Source: a virus. From it: a DNA stretch of 32,664 bases. Below the pieces are notes generated by a model. It had not been told where the DNA came from, made no database searches, and saw only the letters and a program-made list of their open reading frames with translations. Positions 1-13,203 of this stretch are shown piece by piece. Each line of letters starts with the position of its first letter. Within the stretch, counting starts at the first letter, position 1. The translations under genes and the position numbers were made by a program. The stretch is from positions 1-32,664 of the IMG/VR virus record IMGVR_UViG_3300037010_001623. The stretch is one strand, 5' to 3'.

Positions 1-230
1 GCTGCCAGTGCATAATTCTTTGATACTTCGCCTTCGGCAATCAGCTTGCGCAGCAAATCAGACTGCCTTTGCAATGCCATCGCGTTAATTTCAGCGGCTT
101 TTAATCCCGCCAGCGCCATGCCCATGACCTGCGCCTGCGCCTGCGCCTGATCATTCCGACCCAAGCGCGTTCCGCCCAGCCATGTTGGTATTTTTTTTCT
201 CACGTTTTTGAGTAATGCAGACGCAAACAT
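1..230 (-). CDS. Unknown tail-region protein, 5' part only
   Basis: The reading frame is open from an ATG at 230 to the left edge of the window, giving the first 76 residues; the C terminus is outside. The start is supported by a GAGGAG Shine-Dalgarno sequence formed by the last codons of the collagen-like gene, whose stop lies only 2 nt upstream. The N terminus is basic (LLKNVRKK), followed by a run of alternating Gln-Ala from repeated GCGCAG codons and then a helical, Leu/Ala-rich stretch. I do not recognise a family. Its place after the tape measure and fibre genes suggests a tail-tip or fibre-associated protein, but that is context only. Confidence 0.55.
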   Translation of the reverse strand, partial: MFASALLKNVRKKIPTWLGGTRLGRNDQAQAQAQVMGMALAGLKAAEINAMALQRQSDLLRKLIAEGEVSKNYALA

Positions 231-232
231 AG

Positions 233-5293
<5,061 letters not shown>

Positions 5294-5294
5294 G

Positions 5295-5956
5295 TTATCC
5301 CCTCAAGATTGCGTTGACGGCTATCGGTAGCCGTTTGCGGACATCCGCAGGCACGTTGTGCCAATCCAAAACCGTTTGCGCGTCGCTGTAGCGAAACCCC
5401 GCACGCTGCCCGTGCTCAAACACCCAACACGCTTCAGTCAGCGGTAACACCGCTAACACCGCGTAATTCAGCGGATGCAGGCGCTGTGCCGGAACATTAG
5501 CAGCCTGCTGTTGCTGGCGTTGTGCCACGAAAGCGGCAATCTCCGCCTCCGGTACACGGTTCGCCCGAAACGCGGCTACCAGTGAATCATCTACACCAGC
5601 AAATCGGGCGTTGCGGCTGTTTCGACCAATCCCTGCCCAGCGTCTGGCAGCTTCTTCGAGGGTTTGGTCAGGGCTTTTTTTCGCCAGAAAACCCCGTATT
5701 CGTCATACAGCCAGTTCGTCAAGCCGGGGTGTTCTACCACAGCGTCCAGCGTCTCAGCGGCTGGCACTTCCACGTCATCGCGTATCAGCTTCAGCCCCGT
5801 GATGCTTTTCGTGACCTTGCGCACGAATTCCGCGTTGCTATCCGTCATCCCCGCCATGTATTTCTCGTGGGATAGGATTTCAAACGTAACGGACACATTG
5901 CCGTCTTCCAGTTCAATCAAATGCACGTCGGTAGTGCTAATGCGTTGCGTTGCCAT
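5295..5956 (-). CDS. Tail assembly chaperone, -1 frameshift fusion (gpGT-like)
   Basis: The upstream chaperone frame and the following frame overlap without a stop, and their offset is exactly -1. Slippage on seven A residues (5681-5675) gives a 220-residue product: the first 94 residues of the short chaperone, then 126 residues starting SPDQTLEEAARRWAG and ending PIAVNAILRG. The -1 frame stays open throughout the overlap and reads as ordinary protein, including LHPLNYAVLAVLPLTEACWV, so it is real coding sequence. No independent start is needed; the only GTG (5528) lacks a good Shine-Dalgarno sequence and would discard about 49 plausible residues. Lambda gpG/gpGT is the established precedent: the T part recruits the tail tube protein to the tape measure. 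Confidence 0.88.
5591..5956 (-). CDS. Tail assembly chaperone, short form (gpG-like)
   Basis: This 121-residue protein lies between the tail tube and tape measure genes, the fixed place of the tail assembly chaperone in siphoviruses. It starts MATQRISTTDVH, has a beta-rich first half (HLIELEDGNVSVTFEIL) and a helical second half, and ends ATPDLLV. The ATG at 5956 is chosen because AAAGGA lies 8 nt upstream; the same frame extends further up but would run through the tail tube gene. Ribosomes that do not shift at the A7 slippery site terminate at 5591. In the family the short form is made in large excess over the fusion and coats the tape measure during assembly. Confidence 0.85.
   Translation of the reverse strand: MATQRISTTDVHLIELEDGNVSVTFEILSHEKYMAGMTDSNAEFVRKVTKSITGLKLIRDDVEVPAAETLDAVVEHPGLTNWLYDEYGVFWRKKALTKPSKKLPDAGQGLVETAATPDLLV
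5675..5681 (-). other. Programmed -1 ribosomal frameshift site (A AAA AAA)
   Basis: In the zero frame the minus strand reads CGA AAA AAA GCC, so the heptamer A AAA AAA fits the X XXY YYZ rule perfectly and both tRNA-Lys can re-pair one base back. The -1 frame is open from well before this site to the stop at 5295. The site lies 28 codons before the zero-frame stop. I have not identified a stimulatory RNA structure downstream. Confidence 0.88.
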
Positions 5957-5966
5957 GTGCGTTCCT

Positions 5967-6923
5967 TTAGTTGCAGGTAATGCTGTAATCGTCGCCACCG
6001 ACCGATGGCAGCAGCAACATATCCATTTGCAGGGTGCGGATACCGTCCGAATCCCCATACTTCGGCGCAAGCAACTGCACCTTAGGCGCTGCAAGCGTGA
6101 GCTTTTTCCCCACGCCGCCGTCGAGCTTGAATGACAACGCGCCCGTCGCACCCGCTTTGGCAATCGCGAACCAGTCCTTAGTGCCGATGGATTCCGCTAC
6201 AAACTCGATTGACCCTTTGCACTGCCGATCAGTGATCGACGCTTGCGGTGCATTGCAGTTGAGAAATTCCTGCAACTTAATGTCGTTGCCCGTATCCAGC
6301 GAGAGAGAACTAAGGCACAGGTTAGTCATGCCATGCAGCGATAGCGTGGTAGTCGCCCCTAACAGCAAATCAGGCAGCACCCGCGATTCCAGCGCCACCG
6401 TGGGGATGGTTGCCGCCGTGGGGTCAATGTACACGCCCGTAATGTCATACTTGCGCACCCAGTAACCGCCCACGCTCAATTCGAGGGATGATGTGCCGCG
6501 TGCGCTGTGCAGCGCGTGCAGGTTGGGGCCGATGTAACACGCCAGCGAACCGAGTTCATACCCACTGTTCAGCGGTTTGTAGACAACGCCTGCTTCCACG
6601 GGTGGCACGGCGGTCGGTGCGGCGGCAATCGCGGTTTTACCCATGCCGCAAATGCGCTCCAACACACCCCAGTAGGGTTCTGTGCCTGCCGTGCCTGAGC
6701 CTGCCAGCGCCACGGAAAACGACAACTTGACCTTCAGCCCGTAGAACTTTTGCGGGTTTGCGCCGAACGTCGCTTTGATCAGCGTCAGCTCTTTGCTTTC
6801 CGCCACGAACGGCTCAATGCTCGCGTCGGTGATCTCTACCCAGTCTGTTGGAGCGGGTGCAAGGAAGGTCGTACCCGTTTGAATCTTGGCTAGCAGGATG
6901 GTTTGATTGGTAAAAATAGGCAT
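5967..6923 (-). CDS. Major tail tube protein
   Basis: A 318-residue beta-rich protein immediately before the tail chaperones, the standard place of the tail tube subunit. It begins MPIFTNQTILLAKIQTGTTF and has repeated beta-strand patterns such as YGLKVKLSFSVALAG and TLSLHGMTNLCLSSLSLDTG. It lacks a clear Ig-like C-terminal extension. The assignment rests on order and general character rather than a single diagnostic motif; the length and the Ala/Gly/Thr-rich composition fit a tube protein that polymerises in hexameric rings. Its stop is 10 nt before the chaperone start. Confidence 0.8.
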   Translation of the reverse strand: MPIFTNQTILLAKIQTGTTFLAPAPTDWVEITDASIEPFVAESKELTLIKATFGANPQKFYGLKVKLSFSVALAGSGTAGTEPYWGVLERICGMGKTAIAAAPTAVPPVEAGVVYKPLNSGYELGSLACYIGPNLHALHSARGTSSLELSVGGYWVRKYDITGVYIDPTAATIPTVALESRVLPDLLLGATTTLSLHGMTNLCLSSLSLDTGNDIKLQEFLNCNAPQASITDRQCKGSIEFVAESIGTKDWFAIAKAGATGALSFKLDGGVGKKLTLAAPKVQLLAPKYGDSDGIRTLQMDMLLLPSVGGDDYSITCN

Positions 6924-6932
6924 CGGTTAACC

Positions 6933-7670
6933 TCAGCGTCGGTATTGTGTGTGTCGGTACGTGTCTAACCACGCGTATAAGCCGCAATCTATCGGCAGCG
7001 GTTGCCCTTCAATAAACAGCATTAGCCCCGTATGGCTGGATTCGCACCATCCTGTCAGCGCGGTGCGTGCCGCATCACGACGGGTTTGCAGCACATCCAG
7101 CCCGCTGGCGACGAATAGCAGCGCGTAATCTTGCTCAGCAACGGGGAAAACATCGGGACAAACCTGCTTGCCCACGGTTTTCACCGCGCCCTCCATCACC
7201 AACACATCGGCGATAGGGGCGGAAAGCTCTACATCCAGCGCACTGACGTACAGCGCGGCATCGTCATCGTAATCATCCAGCGCATTCACGGTTTCCACGC
7301 CCGTGGTCGCCGCCAACGCGGCACGCACCGCGTCTTCCTGCCCCACCAGCGCCTGATAACTGGTGGCGCGGATTTCCAGCGAGAACCCGATCAACGTCGC
7401 CACGGCTTTGCCCTGAAACGTGCGCTGCTCGGATTTGACCACGCCGTAAATGCCGTCTGGCGTGGGGCGCACCCCGTCGCTTTGCTTGGCGGTCAGCGGG
7501 TACAGCGTCGCCGTATCGCTACCCGCTGGGGTAAACAACGGCTTCAGCAGGTTATAAAACGCCTGCGTGTCTTGCTGCTTACGCGCTGGCAAATCCACCA
7601 CGCTAGGCTCGGCAATGCTTAGCGTGGGCAGCGTGGCTTGCAGGTGCGTAATGATCGCGGCGATGCTCAT
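6933..7670 (-). CDS. Probable tail terminator/tail completion protein
   Basis: A 245-residue protein between the HK97 gp10-like protein and the tail tube, a slot usually held by the tail terminator that caps the tube and joins it to the head. The N-terminal SIAAIITHLQATLP helix followed by mixed alpha/beta segments is typical of such proteins, but I see no diagnostic motif and the protein is longer than the lambda gpU/HK97 gp9 type (about 130-150 residues); the extra C-terminal part includes LFVASGLDVLQTRRDAARTA. It overlaps the upstream gene's stop by 4 nt (ATGA), implying coupled translation. Confidence 0.6.
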   Translation of the reverse strand: MSIAAIITHLQATLPTLSIAEPSVVDLPARKQQDTQAFYNLLKPLFTPAGSDTATLYPLTAKQSDGVRPTPDGIYGVVKSEQRTFQGKAVATLIGFSLEIRATSYQALVGQEDAVRAALAATTGVETVNALDDYDDDAALYVSALDVELSAPIADVLVMEGAVKTVGKQVCPDVFPVAEQDYALLFVASGLDVLQTRRDAARTALTGWCESSHTGLMLFIEGQPLPIDCGLYAWLDTYRHTQYRR

Positions 7671-8197
7671 GCGGCCCGCGCCTTAGCAACCGCTGCCGTT
7701 ACGCCTGCCGCAAAACGTTCGGCGTATTTGCGGTTATGCGTCGCCATCAGTTGCCGCAGCAACCAACGCCCACGAAAGCCTTTGTGATACAAAGCGCGTG
7801 CGGGGCGCGTGCCGCTCTTGTTCATCTTGCGCACCGCTTGTGTGCCATAGCGTTTGTTATCAGCGCCCCACGCCATCAGGATATGGCGTTTAACGCCACC
7901 TTCCAAAAAGCGCAGGATGTAATCCTGTTTGCGCGGCTTCGCCACGCCAGCGCGTGCTACCTTGCGTGTTCCGCCAATTTTCAATGCCGCGATTTCGTCG
8001 CCGCGCTTTTTCAGCACTTTCGCGCCAATGGAACGGCGCAATACGCCCGTTTGCGTCGGTACGGCGGCTTTCAGGTCTTTCACGCCTTCACGCCCCACCG
8101 CTTTAACCCCGCCTGCTACGCCCTTGCGCATGATCTTGCGCGGCAACGTGCCGAGGTCACGGATAACGCTATCAACACCCGCTAATTCCAGTTTCAC
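7667..8197 (-). CDS. HK97 gp10-like head-tail component
   Basis: This 176-residue basic protein starts with GTG at 8197, supported by AAGGAG upstream and a GTGA overlap with the preceding gene; a longer frame exists but would overlap that gene needlessly. The opening KLELAGVDSVIRDLGTLPRK and the segment AAVPTQTGVLRRSIGAKV match the HK97 gp10 family, in which a helix is followed by a PvrTGnLrrSi-type motif. These proteins bridge head and tail and assist tail completion. A Lys/Arg-rich middle (KIGGTRKVARAGVAKPRKQ) replaces the usual short loop. Confidence 0.8.
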   Translation of the reverse strand: MKLELAGVDSVIRDLGTLPRKIMRKGVAGGVKAVGREGVKDLKAAVPTQTGVLRRSIGAKVLKKRGDEIAALKIGGTRKVARAGVAKPRKQDYILRFLEGGVKRHILMAWGADNKRYGTQAVRKMNKSGTRPARALYHKGFRGRWLLRQLMATHNRKYAERFAAGVTAAVAKARAA

Positions 8198-8529
8198 GGT
8201 GCAATCTCCTTGACCCATTGGCACAACAGGTGCATTTCAGCGTTGCGCCCGTCACGGTGGTCAATATGACCCACAGTTAGGGTTTTAGCGCCGAACACTA
8301 CCCGCCAGCTTGTGGCTACGTCATCGCGGTGGCGCATCACCACGCGCTTGTCAGCGGGGTGGTAATCTTGGTCGGCTTGATACGTTGCTGATTTGCGGCT
8401 CGTGGCTTCTTCCACGCCTGCGGGTATCGTGGCAACATCAAGCCATTGCAGCATCTTTTCGCCGTAAGCGTCCTGAGTGAACACGGGGCGTTGCAGCGTG
8501 ATGACGTGGCGTAGGCGGGCGGAGCGCAT
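8194..8529 (-). CDS. Head closure / head-tail joining protein
   Basis: A 111-residue protein starting MRSARLRHVITLQRPVFTQD and containing EKMLQWLDVATIPAGVEE, the beta-barrel signature of SPP1 gp16/HK97 gp7-like head closure proteins that plug the connector after DNA packaging. The ATG at 8529 is chosen because it overlaps the previous stop as TAATG, and because the strand pattern begins right there; the frame continues 13 codons further without support. It lies in the expected connector-closure-gp10-terminator order. Confidence 0.85.
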   Translation of the reverse strand: MRSARLRHVITLQRPVFTQDAYGEKMLQWLDVATIPAGVEEATSRKSATYQADQDYHPADKRVVMRHRDDVATSWRVVFGAKTLTVGHIDHRDGRNAEMHLLCQWVKEIAP

Positions 8530-9086
8530 TAGGCAATCCTCAGGATGCGGTGCGAATCCAGTAGCCACTGGTACGACAACGGCACATCGCGGACTTGCAA
8601 CGGGCTGCTGGCTTCACGGTTTTCGTACCAATGCGAGGCAATCAGCAAAATAGCCTGCTTAACGGTAGGTTCAACGAATGCCGCGCCCACGGTAAAGGTA
8701 ATCAGTACCGCATCGCCGCGCTGGTAAACAGCAGGGAAGAAGGTGCTATTGAAAAACACCACACCACCTTGTGAGGTGAAATACAACTCAGGGCTGATAA
8801 CTTGCAGCAGGTTATCAACGTCGTAATAGCGCACCTGACCCACGCTCAGTAGATCAGGCTGCAGGCGCATTCCGCTGTTAAAATCGCGGTAATGCGCTTC
8901 TAGGGTTTGTTCCGCGAAAAACCGCCCCGTGTAATGCTCAGCATCGGCACGGGCGGCACTGATCAACGCCTGCAATTCCACGCTTTCCGCGCCCATGTAG
9001 TCGCCGTCACCCGTAAACAGGCGCAAATTACGCGCCAATTCGGTCACGGTCACGGGTTCAAGGCTTGCGGGCGTGATCAGCTTCAT
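8529..9086 (-). CDS. Head-tail connector protein (gp6-like)
   Basis: A 185-residue helical protein opening MKLITPASLEPVTVTELARN, the phrase typical of gp6-like/phiE125 gp8-type connectors, followed by AARADAEHYTGRFFAEQTLE and a C-terminal helix AILLIASHWYENREAS. These form a ring below the portal. It overlaps the small upstream gene by 4 nt (ATGA) and the downstream closure gene by 1 nt, so the connector genes are tightly coupled. Confidence 0.87.
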   Translation of the reverse strand: MKLITPASLEPVTVTELARNLRLFTGDGDYMGAESVELQALISAARADAEHYTGRFFAEQTLEAHYRDFNSGMRLQPDLLSVGQVRYYDVDNLLQVISPELYFTSQGGVVFFNSTFFPAVYQRGDAVLITFTVGAAFVEPTVKQAILLIASHWYENREASSPLQVRDVPLSYQWLLDSHRILRIA

Positions 9087-9280
9087 GCAGCGGCTACCGC
9101 CACATTTTGCTTAATCAACCACGCGGCTTTATCCGCCGGGAATCCCGCCGTTTCGCCTTTGCCGTACAGCGCCCATTGCTCGGTAAATGTCACTCGCACA
9201 ATGGCATCCACCACGGGCGGTGGCGGGGCGGTGGCTTCAGCGACCTTTGCTTCTTCCGCGTCTTTTTTTGCCTCAGCCAT
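9083..9280 (-). CDS. Small protein after the major capsid gene
   Basis: A 65-residue protein, MAEAKKDAEEAKVAEATA with a Pro run (PPPPVVDAIVR), then a short beta/alpha C-terminal part VTFTEQWALYGKGETAGFPADKAAWLI. The ATG at 9280 overlaps the capsid stop as TAATG. Genes of this size between capsid and connector in HK97-type phages sometimes encode decoration or head-fibre-like proteins; the charged N terminus and a WxLYxxGExxGFPxxxA pattern are suggestive but I cannot assign a function. Confidence 0.7.
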   Translation of the reverse strand: MAEAKKDAEEAKVAEATAPPPPVVDAIVRVTFTEQWALYGKGETAGFPADKAAWLIKQNVAVAAA

Positions 9281-10587
9281 TACACAGCCCCCCACTTAAC
9301 GCCCGTCAACACGGCGACGGACGCATCATGGCGCATCCCGAAGTCGTTACTGGATACGGCGCGAATCAAGGTCTGGTTGCTGGTAAACGCATTTTTAACC
9401 GTGCCGGACACAGGGTCGGTATAACTGGCTTCGGTTGAAATGGCTAACGAGACTGTGCCGCTTTCGCCGATAATCGCGTCGGCAAAATCCACGAGGTAAA
9501 CCTCGGATTCCGTGCCTGTGCCAAGGTTGCTAGGCACTTGCGTGGTAACAGCCAACGGCTTGCCGCGTAATTGGTTTTGCGCCAGTTCGGGGTAAACCTT
9601 GTTGCCATTGCCGTCACGCTGCGACATCAAGAACATAAACGTGGTGGGGTTCATTACCCAGCCCGGTTTCAACATGCGCACATTGGCATTCAGGAGCTTG
9701 AGTTCCAATTTTGAAAGATCAGTCTCTACCAGTGCAATACTAGTACCCGCGCTGGCGACAACGACGTTGGCGACAGGCGCGAGGTTGCGGAAACCCTTGG
9801 GCGTATTTGCCAAGCCATCCCCACGGATATACGCCAGATCTTCGCGCAAGCCCATGCTATTGACCATATCGCCCACAATCAGGCTTTCGACGTTTTGATT
9901 AACGCCGCTGTATTGCAACAACTGGTTAGACACGGGTACGAGCGTGATCATGTGCTTAGCACTCAGTGATAAATCACCGAAGGTTTGCTCAGAAGCCGTT
10001 CCCGCTTGCGATTCGCTCACGTAGTACGAGGTTGCGCCGCCCGTCATTTTTGGCACGGTTAAATTACCGTGCGGCATGGGCAGGGCAATTGCGCCCATGC
10101 TACGTACCACGGATTTTGGCATGAGGAGTTCCACCACATCCGCCATAAAATCCTTAGGGACAAGCACGCCGCCTGCGGTAGCCGCTCCGGTATTCAGCGC
10201 CATCGCTACATCGGCATCACCCAGCACGGTTTCAGCATAATGCGCGGCTTCACGCCCACCGCGCCCCGTTGCGCCGATGGCTTGAATCATTCGCGCCACT
10301 TTCGCGCCTTTCACATCCGGCGTTTTAGGCTGGGCGGAATAGCCGTAGCCATTGCCTGCCAGCGCACCTTGCGTAGGCAACGGCTTGGCGACCGCCGCCG
10401 CCATTTGCTCGGCAACTTCCAGCCGTTGAATTTGCAACGTGAGCGCGGCAAATTCTTGCTGGATGCTGGCGAACGCTTCCACCTGTTCGGCGGTTAATTC
10501 AGTGCCTGCGGCTTCTAGGGTTGCCAGCGCCTGCGCTTCATCATTGAGTTTGGCGCGTTTCTGGCGCAGATCGTTAATATCTGGCAT
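9280..10587 (-). CDS. Major capsid protein, HK97 fold
   Basis: This 435-residue protein has the two parts of HK97-type capsid precursors: a charged coiled N-terminal delta domain (about residues 1-110, MPDINDLRQKRAKLNDEAQA through QIQRLEVAEQM), then the shell domain with NTGAATAGGVLVPKDFMADV, VSESQAGTASEQTFGDLSLS and AYIRGDGLANTPKGFRNLAP. The start at 10587 is backed by CGGAGAAA upstream; the frame extends further but into the protease gene. The delta domain acts as the internal scaffold and is expected to be cut off by the S49 protease encoded immediately upstream. Confidence 0.94.
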   Translation of the reverse strand: MPDINDLRQKRAKLNDEAQALATLEAAGTELTAEQVEAFASIQQEFAALTLQIQRLEVAEQMAAAVAKPLPTQGALAGNGYGYSAQPKTPDVKGAKVARMIQAIGATGRGGREAAHYAETVLGDADVAMALNTGAATAGGVLVPKDFMADVVELLMPKSVVRSMGAIALPMPHGNLTVPKMTGGATSYYVSESQAGTASEQTFGDLSLSAKHMITLVPVSNQLLQYSGVNQNVESLIVGDMVNSMGLREDLAYIRGDGLANTPKGFRNLAPVANVVVASAGTSIALVETDLSKLELKLLNANVRMLKPGWVMNPTTFMFLMSQRDGNGNKVYPELAQNQLRGKPLAVTTQVPSNLGTGTESEVYLVDFADAIIGESGTVSLAISTEASYTDPVSGTVKNAFTSNQTLIRAVSSNDFGMRHDASVAVLTGVKWGAV

Positions 10588-10600
10588 GGGTCTTTCTCCG

Positions 10601-11536
10601 TTACAGTTGCATTTGCATGGCGGCGGCTTGCATACCGATACGCCCTGCGTTGGTTTTACGGCTAACATTGCGTTGGGCAAGGTTCGCGGCAATCTGGTTT
10701 ACCGCGTCCTGCGGGTGCATGAGCTTATCCGCTAGCCCCGCGCTAATCGCTTTCGCGCCCGTGAATAACCCCGCTTGGGTATCACGGATAGACGCGGCGG
10801 ATACGTGGCGGTTACGCGCCACGCTATCGACAAACAGCGCGTATAACTCGTCTAAGCTGGCATTCAGCGCGGCGGTGGCGGTATCCGTCAGCGGCGCATA
10901 CGGTGAGAGGTCGTTTTTGTGGTCGCCACGGTAAAACGTGGTGATCTTCAAGCCGTCATTATCGAGGGCTTTGCTTAGGTCAACATGTGCGGCAATCACG
11001 CCGATTGAACCCACGCCACTGGTAGTGGAAACAATGATTTCATCCGCTGCCGAGGCAATCATGTAACCCGCCGAATACGCCGAAAAATTCACAATGGCGG
11101 TGATCGGCTTAACGCCACGGGCCTGATACACGCGCTCCGCAAAATCAAAGCAACCCACTGCCGCGCCGCCGGGCGTGTTCATGTCCAGCACGATGTGTTC
11201 CACCGCGCTGCTATTCAGCGCCGCCTCTAGCAAGCTACCGATTTTTTCATAACTACTGATTTCCATGCAGCTCGCATCCATTGCCCCTCGCCGTGTGGTG
11301 AGAATGCCATGCACTGGCAACACCGCTACGCCGCCGACGGTACGCATTGCCACCGCTTCCGCGTCGTAATCTTCATAACGCGGGGCAAGCAACGCGGGTG
11401 CGGTGCTGCTGCTCATAGGGTTAGCGGTCAAGCGCGGCATCAGGGCTTGTTGCACCGCGTCTAGCAGTAAGGGCGTGCACATCAGCGGGGTGTTGAACAC
11501 CATGCTAGCGATATGCGGGTAATTGATATGCTTCAT
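10601..11536 (-). CDS. S49-family capsid maturation protease
   Basis: A 311-residue ClpP-fold serine peptidase of the SppA/lambda gpC type. VGGVAVLPVHGILTTR opens the domain; DMNTPGGAAVGCFDFAERVY is the oxyanion-hole loop and following helix; AYSAGYMIASAADEI carries the probable nucleophile Ser; GVGSIGVIAAHVDLSKALD is conserved in the family, and the Lys in FYRGDHKNDLSPY is the likely general base. It cleaves scaffold/delta domains in the prohead. No separate or nested scaffold gene is obvious, consistent with a capsid delta domain. The gene overlaps the portal stop by 4 nt. Confidence 0.9.
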   Translation of the reverse strand: MKHINYPHIASMVFNTPLMCTPLLLDAVQQALMPRLTANPMSSSTAPALLAPRYEDYDAEAVAMRTVGGVAVLPVHGILTTRRGAMDASCMEISSYEKIGSLLEAALNSSAVEHIVLDMNTPGGAAVGCFDFAERVYQARGVKPITAIVNFSAYSAGYMIASAADEIIVSTTSGVGSIGVIAAHVDLSKALDNDGLKITTFYRGDHKNDLSPYAPLTDTATAALNASLDELYALFVDSVARNRHVSAASIRDTQAGLFTGAKAISAGLADKLMHPQDAVNQIAANLAQRNVSRKTNAGRIGMQAAAMQMQL

Positions 11537-12804
11537 GCGGCTTGTTCCTTGATTTCGTCGAGTTCGCGGCTCAATTTAGGGTTTTTCAACGGATTGCTGC
11601 CCGCATCAATCATGTTTAGCGGCTGTAGGTACACGTCGCCGCCCTTCACTGGCGGCAGGTTTTCCATCCGGCGAATATCATTCACTGACAGCCAGCCCCA
11701 TTGCCGCCCTTGCGCGTATGCAGCAAAACGGCTGCCTGTGTCACCGCGCATCAAGCCGCTGACGTTGAATTCGATGTAATGCCCGTCCTTGCGCTCACCC
11801 GCCGTGAGTAGATCGCGCATCATTGCCGCTTCATGGCGGCGTATCCACGGTAGCAGGGTGTAGATAACGAACTGCAAGCCTTGGTGTTCAATGTTTGAAA
11901 AAGTGGCTTTGTCCAATAACTGAATCATGTGGGGCGGGATATTGTAGAGCCGTGCCACTTCACCAATGCCATGCACGCGGCTGGCGAGTAGCTGCGCGTC
12001 TTCGTTACTCATCGAGATTTTTTTGTATTGCAGACCGTCTTGCAGCACAGCTAGTTCGCCCGTGTTTTTCAGACCGGAATACAGGGTTTTCCATTGCTCC
12101 TTGAGTGCGGATACTTGATCAGCGCCCAACGGCTTTAAGCCCTGCACAAACGGACGCTCTAACACGCCGCCCACATTGGTGGAATTGGCAAACACAAACC
12201 CCGCGTGCTGCTCGGTCGCCAGTGCCAGCCCCAGCCCTTCACGCCCTGCGGCTATTGGCGACATCCCGACATAACCGTTAGTGGAAAACGCGGCGATATG
12301 GTGCATCCGCGAAAACGGCACGCCCGTCTCGCCTTCGTCTAGTAGATCAAACACGGGGCGGCGGTCTGAGCCGACGCGCACCGTTACTTTGCTAGGGTTA
12401 AGCGGGATGATCGCGCTCACGTCACCCGCGCCGTTACGGTCAACCAGTGCATAGGCATTGCCGCGCAAGCCTAAGCCGCCCTGCATGTATTCATGATATT
12501 GGAAGGCGGTTTGCCAGCCGTTCGGGGTGTTGTGGATTAGGTCATAAACGGGGTGATCGTTGGCGCGTTCGCGGTTGCCGTTGTCATCGGTGCGGCGGTA
12601 CAGGTTGCAGGGCAATTGTGCTACCGATTCCGACAAGAGCTTGACGCAGGCATACACGGCGATAAAGCCGATAGCGTTTTCAGGGGTAACGTGTATGCCG
12701 CTGGTGCTGCGGTTGCTACCACCCAGTGTGGACATCAACCATGAGCCGTGCGGCGGTTTGCTGCCGCTGTGGTCGTTACCGCCGAAAATACCGGGGAAGA
12801 ACAT
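11533..12804 (-). CDS. Portal protein, HK97 family
   Basis: The 423-residue product has the HK97 portal pattern: VTPENAIGFIAVYACVKLLS, SVAQLPCNLYRR, HPVYDLIHNTPNGWQTAFQY, GNAYALVDRNGAGDVSAIIP, and the C-terminal EVARLYNIPPHMIQLLDKAT followed by FVIYTLLPWIRRHEAAMMRD. Length is typical. Portals form the dodecameric DNA gate at one capsid vertex and dock the terminase. Here the gene is about 1.7 kb away from the terminase large subunit, because an accessory island and a promoter module lie between; usually they are adjacent. Confidence 0.94.
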   Translation of the reverse strand: MFFPGIFGGNDHSGSKPPHGSWLMSTLGGSNRSTSGIHVTPENAIGFIAVYACVKLLSESVAQLPCNLYRRTDDNGNRERANDHPVYDLIHNTPNGWQTAFQYHEYMQGGLGLRGNAYALVDRNGAGDVSAIIPLNPSKVTVRVGSDRRPVFDLLDEGETGVPFSRMHHIAAFSTNGYVGMSPIAAGREGLGLALATEQHAGFVFANSTNVGGVLERPFVQGLKPLGADQVSALKEQWKTLYSGLKNTGELAVLQDGLQYKKISMSNEDAQLLASRVHGIGEVARLYNIPPHMIQLLDKATFSNIEHQGLQFVIYTLLPWIRRHEAAMMRDLLTAGERKDGHYIEFNVSGLMRGDTGSRFAAYAQGRQWGWLSVNDIRRMENLPPVKGGDVYLQPLNMIDAGSNPLKNPKLSRELDEIKEQAA

Positions 12805-13007
12805 TAGTTATCCCCTTGCGTGGCGGACATTGCCATTTTGCTCATTTGCAGTTGTGCGCCGATGCTGACGTACCATGTCCACCACATCGCAAATAGACCG
12901 CCGATGATGCAGGCGACAGGCACGGAGAAGAAGGCTATGCCCCATAGCATGGCGGAGAAACCCATCAACCCCACCAGAAATATCAGCACTGGCGCTATGT
13001 GTCGCAT
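12804..13007 (-). CDS. Small two-helix membrane protein at head of the capsid operon
   Basis: A 67-residue protein with two predicted membrane helices (about residues 5-28, APVLIFLVGLMGFSAMLWGI, and 31-50, VACIIGGLFAMWWTWYVSIG) and a short polar C terminus. A GAGGTG Shine-Dalgarno sequence lies 6 nt from the ATG and its stop overlaps the portal start as TAATG, so it is first in the capsid operon, just after the leader terminator. Tiny membrane proteins in this slot occur in other HK97-like phages; whether it helps lysis, exclusion or head assembly at the membrane is unknown. Confidence 0.72.
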   Translation of the reverse strand: MRHIAPVLIFLVGLMGFSAMLWGIAFFSVPVACIIGGLFAMWWTWYVSIGAQLQMSKMAMSATQGDN

Positions 13008-13034
13008 GGTTTCACCTCATCAAATCGTGGGCAT

Positions 13035-13068
13035 AAAAAAAGCCCCCTACGTGGCACGTAAGAGGCTT
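13035..13068 (-). terminator. Rho-independent terminator in the capsid operon leader
   Basis: The minus-strand RNA forms a 13-bp stem (AAGCCUCUUACGU with ACGUAGGGGGCUU, two G-U pairs, GCC loop) followed by a U run (7 T in total, two in the stem). It lies downstream of the promoter-hairpin module at 13094-13203 and directly before the small membrane protein gene, so the whole capsid/tail operon would be silent unless polymerase reads through. The tail GGGCATAAAAAAA (plus-strand reading) is shared with the terminator at 18530-18551. Confidence 0.9.
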
Positions 13069-13093
13069 TAAGATTCGTCAGACCGCTAGGCAA

Positions 13094-13203
13094 TCCCCAG
13101 AAACGACTACGCCCAGAGGGGTTTCAACCGTCTGGGCGTAGCTTCTGCGAATTATAGGAATTTATACCCTAAAAACGGTGCACAAGTCAATAGGTCGGTT
13201 TAT
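13094..13203 (-). promoter_or_regulatory. Late promoter-hairpin module, copy 2
   Basis: Reading leftward: TTGACT (13190-13185), a conserved GCACCGTTTTT block, TATAAA (18-nt spacer from TTGACT), TATAATTCG (13156 down), and 9 nt after TATAAT an 11-bp perfect inverted repeat CTACGCCCAGA/TCTGGGCGTAG (13141-13131 with 13117-13107). The whole block recurs at 19044-19151 in the same orientation. The transcription start is either near the hairpin base (if TATAAT is the -10) or a few bases before. It abuts the stop codon of the broken ORF upstream and is followed by a terminator, as in Q-controlled late promoters. Confidence 0.75.

Noticed and set aside
5295-5528. Independent 77-residue gene starting with GTG
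   Set aside because: The frame is open upstream in exact -1 register with the chaperone and a perfect slippery site, so the fusion explains it better.
13151-13190. TTGACT and TATAAT as one promoter
   Set aside because: The 28-nt spacing in both modules is too long for sigma-70; one of the two hexamers must pair with another element.
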